A model generated the notes under the pieces. That model did not search any database. It saw only the letters and a list, made by a program, of their open reading frames with translations, and was not told the DNA's origin. Shown one piece after another: positions 5,123 to 7,085 of a DNA stretch of 7,085 nt (within the stretch, counting starts at the first letter, position 1; every line of letters starts with the position of its first letter). The position numbers and the translations under genes are program-made. The DNA is from Chloracidobacterium sp. UBA3360 (lineage in GTDB: Bacteria > Acidobacteriota > Blastocatellia > Pyrinomonadales > Pyrinomonadaceae), in NCBI GenBank assembly GCA_002360555.1, contig DEQS01000101.1:1-7085 (forward strand), in the 5' to 3' direction.

Positions 5123-7085
5123 TGTCAGAACAGATAAAAGTAACCATAAACGAACAGGAATTTGCGGTGGACAAAGGTTCGCGGCTGATCGATGTATGCC
5201 GTGAGAACGGCCACGGGATCCCGTCGTTTTGCTATTACCAGGACCTCGAGGTTCAGGCGTCGTGCCGTATGTGCTTGGTCCGCATCGACAAGATGCCAAA
5301 GCTGCAAACGTCTTGCACGATCATTTGCACCGACGGCATGGTCGTCACCACGCAGTCTGAGGAGGTCGAAAAGGCCCAGCGTGCGATGGGCGAATTTCTG
5401 TTGACAAATCACCCGCTCGATTGCCCGGTTTGCGACCGCGGCGGCGAATGCGAGCTGCAAGAGGTCATCTTTGACTGGGGCGATGTTGAGGAGCGTTTTA
5501 CCGAGAAAAAGAACGCCGAACCCGAAAAATACCTGTCGCCGATCGTCGCCAACGACCCGCAGCGATGCATTCTCTGCAAACGCTGCACACGAGTCTGCGA
5601 CGAATGGATGGGCGAGGACGCCATCGAGGCGGGCAATCGCGGCGTCAATACCGTCATCGGCACATACGGCGGCTGGCTCAATTGTTCGCAGTGCGGCAAC
5701 TGTATCGAGGTTTGCCCGACGGGTACGCTGCTCGACGGAGTCTATCGTCACGAAACGCGGCCGTGGGAGCTCGATCAGACGATTTCCACCGATGTTTATG
5801 GTTCGGACGGTATGCAGATCTCGATCGGTTCACGCAGCGGCAAGGTGCACCGCATCGTCGCCCGCGACCGTTATGTCAATGGTTTGAACGGTGAGTTTCT
5901 CGACGTCAAGGCACGTTTTGCACACGAATTTATCGGCCACGCTGACCGCATAAAAACGCCGATGATCCGCTATTCCAAGGGCGGCAAACTCATTCCTTCG
6001 ACTTGGGATGCGGCGATCAAATTTGCGGCTGACAAACTTACGGCTGCGGGTAAATCGGTCGGTGTTGTAGCCAGCCCGAGACTTACAAACGAGGCGACAT
6101 TTACCTTGAAGAAATTTGCGACCGACGCTGCCAAATCCGACAACTACGCGGTCTCCGATACGCAGCCGGTCGATCCTATCTTTGACAATCTGAGCGTCCC
6201 GCTCTGCACACACAAAGAGATCCGCTACGCCTCAACGATAGTCCTCATCGGCGGTGAACCGGAAGAGGAACAGAGCTACACCGCAAAACAGATACGTCAG
6301 GCGGTGCGCAATGGTGGTGCGAAATTTATCTGCGTCAATGACACGCCGATCAATCTTTCGCGTCGGGCGACGCAGTTTGTCCACGTCAATGCGGGCACGA
6401 TCGATGCGTTTGCATTGGCTGCGGTCGATACGTCAAACGACAGCCTTGTCGCCGATAAATGCGGCATCTCGACGGGCGACATCGATGCGGTCCGAAAGAC
6501 GATCTTTGAAACGCAGGGCGATGTGATCATCATGATCGGTGGTGACCTGTCAGCTGATGCTCAGGCAACTCTCGCGTCAAACGCCGCGAGCCTCGCCGGT
6601 GACGGACGCCGGGTGTTGCTGCATCCGCTGGCTCGTTATAACAACTCTGTCGGTGGTTATGACATGACCGCCGGCCGCCAGTCGGTTGACGAAGTGGTGA
6701 AAAATTCAAAAGCATTGCTTATCGGCGGTAGCCTGCAAGACGCGAGCGTTTTGGCCGGTAAAGATTTTGTCGCAGTGCAGGAACTTTTCCTGACCGAGAC
6801 ATGCGACCACGCCGATGTAATATTTCCGGCGGCGAGCTTTGGAGAGGTTGACGGTACATTTACAAATAACGCCGGCAACGTCCAGCGTGTCCGCAAGGCC
6901 ATCGACCCGATACATCAATCAAAAGCAGATTGGATGATAACCGCTCTTATCGCCCGCGAAATGGGCGTCGAGATCGTATCGGAATGGTCTTCGTCGGCGA
7001 TATTTCGAGCACTCGCCGATGCGACGCCCGCATACGAGGGCTTGCGTTATCCGGCATTAAAAGACGAGTCGAACCCCGTTCAGGC
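5122..7085 (+). CDS. nuoG: NADH-quinone oxidoreductase subunit G (75-kDa-type), 3' end beyond window
   Basis: NuoG is the largest Fe-S subunit of the complex I peripheral arm, relaying electrons from NuoF toward the NuoI/NuoB clusters. The frame from ATG 5122 is open for 654 codons to the window end. The N-terminal ferredoxin-like domain binds [2Fe-2S] N1b through C37, C48, C51 and C65. The next motif, H97-x3-C101-x2-C104-x5-C110, gives the His-ligated [4Fe-4S] cluster N5. Two ferredoxin-type motifs follow: C149-x2-C152-x2-C155-x3-C159 and C188-x2-C191-x2-C194-x3-C198. From about residue 215 a molybdopterin-oxidoreductase-like domain continues, including ADVIFPAASFGEVDGT at 564-579. No cysteine occurs between residues 199 and 361, so the extra cluster N7 of E. 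coli and Thermus is absent. The start overlaps the DUF1579 stop (TAATG). Family lengths suggest a modest C-terminal part is missing. Confidence 0.97.
   Translation, partial: MSEQIKVTINEQEFAVDKGSRLIDVCRENGHGIPSFCYYQDLEVQASCRMCLVRIDKMPKLQTSCTIICTDGMVVTTQSEEVEKAQRAMGEFLLTNHPLDCPVCDRGGECELQEVIFDWGDVEERFTEKKNAEPEKYLSPIVANDPQRCILCKRCTRVCDEWMGEDAIEAGNRGVNTVIGTYGGWLNCSQCGNCIEVCPTGTLLDGVYRHETRPWELDQTISTDVYGSDGMQISIGSRSGKVHRIVARDRYVNGLNGEFLDVKARFAHEFIGHADRIKTPMIRYSKGGKLIPSTWDAAIKFAADKLTAAGKSVGVVASPRLTNEATFTLKKFATDAAKSDNYAVSDTQPVDPIFDNLSVPLCTHKEIRYASTIVLIGGEPEEEQSYTAKQIRQAVRNGGAKFICVNDTPINLSRRATQFVHVNAGTIDAFALAAVDTSNDSLVADKCGISTGDIDAVRKTIFETQGDVIIMIGGDLSADAQATLASNAASLAGDGRRVLLHPLARYNNSVGGYDMTAGRQSVDEVVKNSKALLIGGSLQDASVLAGKDFVAVQELFLTETCDHADVIFPAASFGEVDGTFTNNAGNVQRVRKAIDPIHQSKADWMITALIAREMGVEIVSEWSSSAIFRALADATPAYEGLRYPALKDESNPVQ

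Noticed and set aside
5125..5751. A 208-codon open frame on the - strand
   Set aside because: It lies wholly antisense to the Fe-S motif region of nuoG, whose cysteine ligands are all conserved. It has no recognisable domain and is explained by the codon bias of nuoG.
5471..5894. Two overlapping + strand open frames of 138 and 109 codons
   Set aside because: Both are out-of-frame shadows of nuoG, with Arg/Ser-rich translations and no family features.
1..7085. CRISPR array, insertion sequence, tRNA or rRNA, phage or defence genes
   Set aside because: No spaced direct repeats, transposase, terminal inverted repeats or RNA-gene signatures were seen. Nearly every base is in a coding frame.

Overview
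The window looks like bacterial chromosome carrying part of a respiratory complex I (NADH:quinone oxidoreductase, nuo) operon. All seven genes lie on the + strand and are packed almost end to end. The order is nuoD (5' end probably outside the window), nuoE, nuoF, a secreted LCAT-like alpha/beta-hydrolase, a small ribosomal protein of the THX (bTHX) family, a DUF1579-type protein, and nuoG (running off the 3' end). By eye the base composition is balanced to slightly GC-rich, and one codon style runs through all seven genes. The THX protein, the stand-alone nuoD-E-F-G arrangement and the kinds of accessory genes suggest an Acidobacteriota-like bacterium, perhaps of the Blastocatellia/Pyrinomonadaceae type. 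That placement is inference from gene content, not from a search.

Layout. Positions 1-3033 hold nuoD, nuoE and nuoF. NuoD is the quinone-site subunit of the peripheral arm. NuoE and NuoF are the NADH-dehydrogenase tip, carrying a [2Fe-2S] cluster, FMN, the NADH site and a [4Fe-4S] cluster. Positions 3033-5122 hold three genes with no known role in complex I: a signal-peptide-bearing LCAT-family hydrolase, a THX ribosomal protein with a long Ala/Lys/Pro tail, and a DUF1579 protein. From 5122 to the end is nuoG, the long Fe-S subunit that carries electrons from NuoE/F toward NuoD. It is open to the window edge without a stop.

Junctions. nuoD/nuoE, nuoF/hydrolase and DUF1579/nuoG share one base in a TAATG arrangement. 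nuoE/nuoF abut directly. THX/DUF1579 overlap by four bases (ATGA). The only gap is 45 bases (4410-4454), between the hydrolase and THX, and a 7-bp perfect inverted repeat spans the hydrolase stop codon there. The whole window therefore reads as one polycistronic, translationally coupled unit with one possible regulatory break in the middle.

Points of interest: the three-gene cassette that splits nuoF from nuoG, the THX gene with its unusual tail inside a respiratory operon, the hairpin at the only gap, and a NuoG that keeps the molybdopterin-oxidoreductase-like domain but has lost the cysteines for cluster N7. I found no tRNA, rRNA, CRISPR array, insertion sequence or attachment site.
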